DNA from: Chloroflexota bacterium
GTDB taxonomy: Bacteria; Chloroflexota; Anaerolineae; Ardenticatenales; Ardenticatenaceae
Length of the DNA stretch: 5,203 nucleotides
Assembly: GCA_003520455.1 (NCBI GenBank)
Contig: DOUV01000939.1
Coordinates: 1 to 5,203 of the forward strand
Direction: 5' to 3'
The translations under genes and the position numbers were made by a program. Within the stretch, counting starts at the first letter, position 1, and each line of letters begins with the position of its first letter. The notes under the pieces are model-generated. The model was not told where the DNA came from. It ran no database searches and saw only the letters and a list, made by a program, of their open reading frames with translations. Shown here piece after piece: positions 5,082-5,203 of this stretch.

Positions 5082-5203
5082 CTACCGTCGCGAGCGCTGC
5101 CGGTTCCAGGCAATCCCGGCCAGGAGTAGCAGCGCGATGGCGCCGAAGGCCAGGTAACCCGTCGGGACACCGCGGCCCGCCCTGGCTGGAATCTGGCCCG
5201 CCG
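5082..5203 (-). CDS. C-terminal end of an unidentified protein with a C-terminal membrane helix
   Basis: Only the last 39 codons are in the window, ending with TAG at 5082-5084. The tail reads AGQIPARAGRGVPTG, then a single hydrophobic segment YLAFGAIALLLLAGIAW, then NRQRSRR. A Gly/Pro-containing spacer, one helix and a short basic end are typical of an extracytoplasmic protein held by a C-terminal anchor; a polytopic protein ending in its last helix is also possible. It lies directly upstream of ecfT on the same strand. That place is often taken in such loci by the S component or by an anchored ligand-binding partner, for example a DUF4430 protein related to the C-terminal domain of transcobalamin/intrinsic factor. 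The family cannot be decided from this fragment. Confidence 0.6.
   Translation of the reverse strand, partial: AGQIPARAGRGVPTGYLAFGAIALLLLAGIAWNRQRSRR

Overview
The window reads as a high-GC bacterial chromosome segment in which every convincing gene lies on the minus strand, so transcription runs from position 5203 toward position 1. Four of the seven starts visible are GTG with strong Shine-Dalgarno sequences. The gene content suggests a Chloroflexota (Thermomicrobia-like) organism: a fused two-domain ECF ATPase, an EcfT, cobalamin genes and a DUF433/DUF5615 toxin-antitoxin remnant. This assignment is an inference from gene content and style, not a sequence match.

Layout in the direction of transcription: (1) 5203-5082, the last 39 residues of an unidentified protein that ends in a single hydrophobic helix and a basic tail. 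(2) A 151-nt leader with a stem-loop, then ecfT (4930-3845), the transmembrane subunit of an energy-coupling factor (ECF) transporter. (3) A small rhodanese-domain protein (3775-3344), unexpectedly placed between the two transporter genes. (4) A fused double ABC ATPase (3230-1593), the EcfA-A' motor. (5) cobO (1561-1016), corrinoid adenosyltransferase. (6) A 427-nt gap (1015-589) containing a chain of overlapping inverted repeats and, at its end, a good sigma-70-type promoter with a perfect 14-bp palindrome at the expected transcription start. (7) A DUF433 antitoxin-like gene (588-349), followed by the first about 34 codons of a DUF5615/PIN-like toxin gene that then breaks off. (8) The start of cobS (199-1), cobalamin synthase, cut by the window edge.

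Taken together, this is probably a corrinoid/cobalamin uptake and salvage locus. The ECF module would import a corrinoid, or cobalt or another precursor; CobO would add the upper adenosyl ligand; CobS would join adenosylcobinamide-GDP to the lower-ligand nucleoside. The substrate-binding S component is not in the window and is expected upstream of 5203. The transport substrate is inferred only from the neighbouring cob genes.

The least ordinary parts are the decayed toxin-antitoxin module lying between cobO and cobS with a palindromic operator candidate, the structured spacer beside it, and the rhodanese gene inside the transporter unit. I found no rRNA, tRNA, CRISPR array, insertion sequence or recognisable cobalamin riboswitch.
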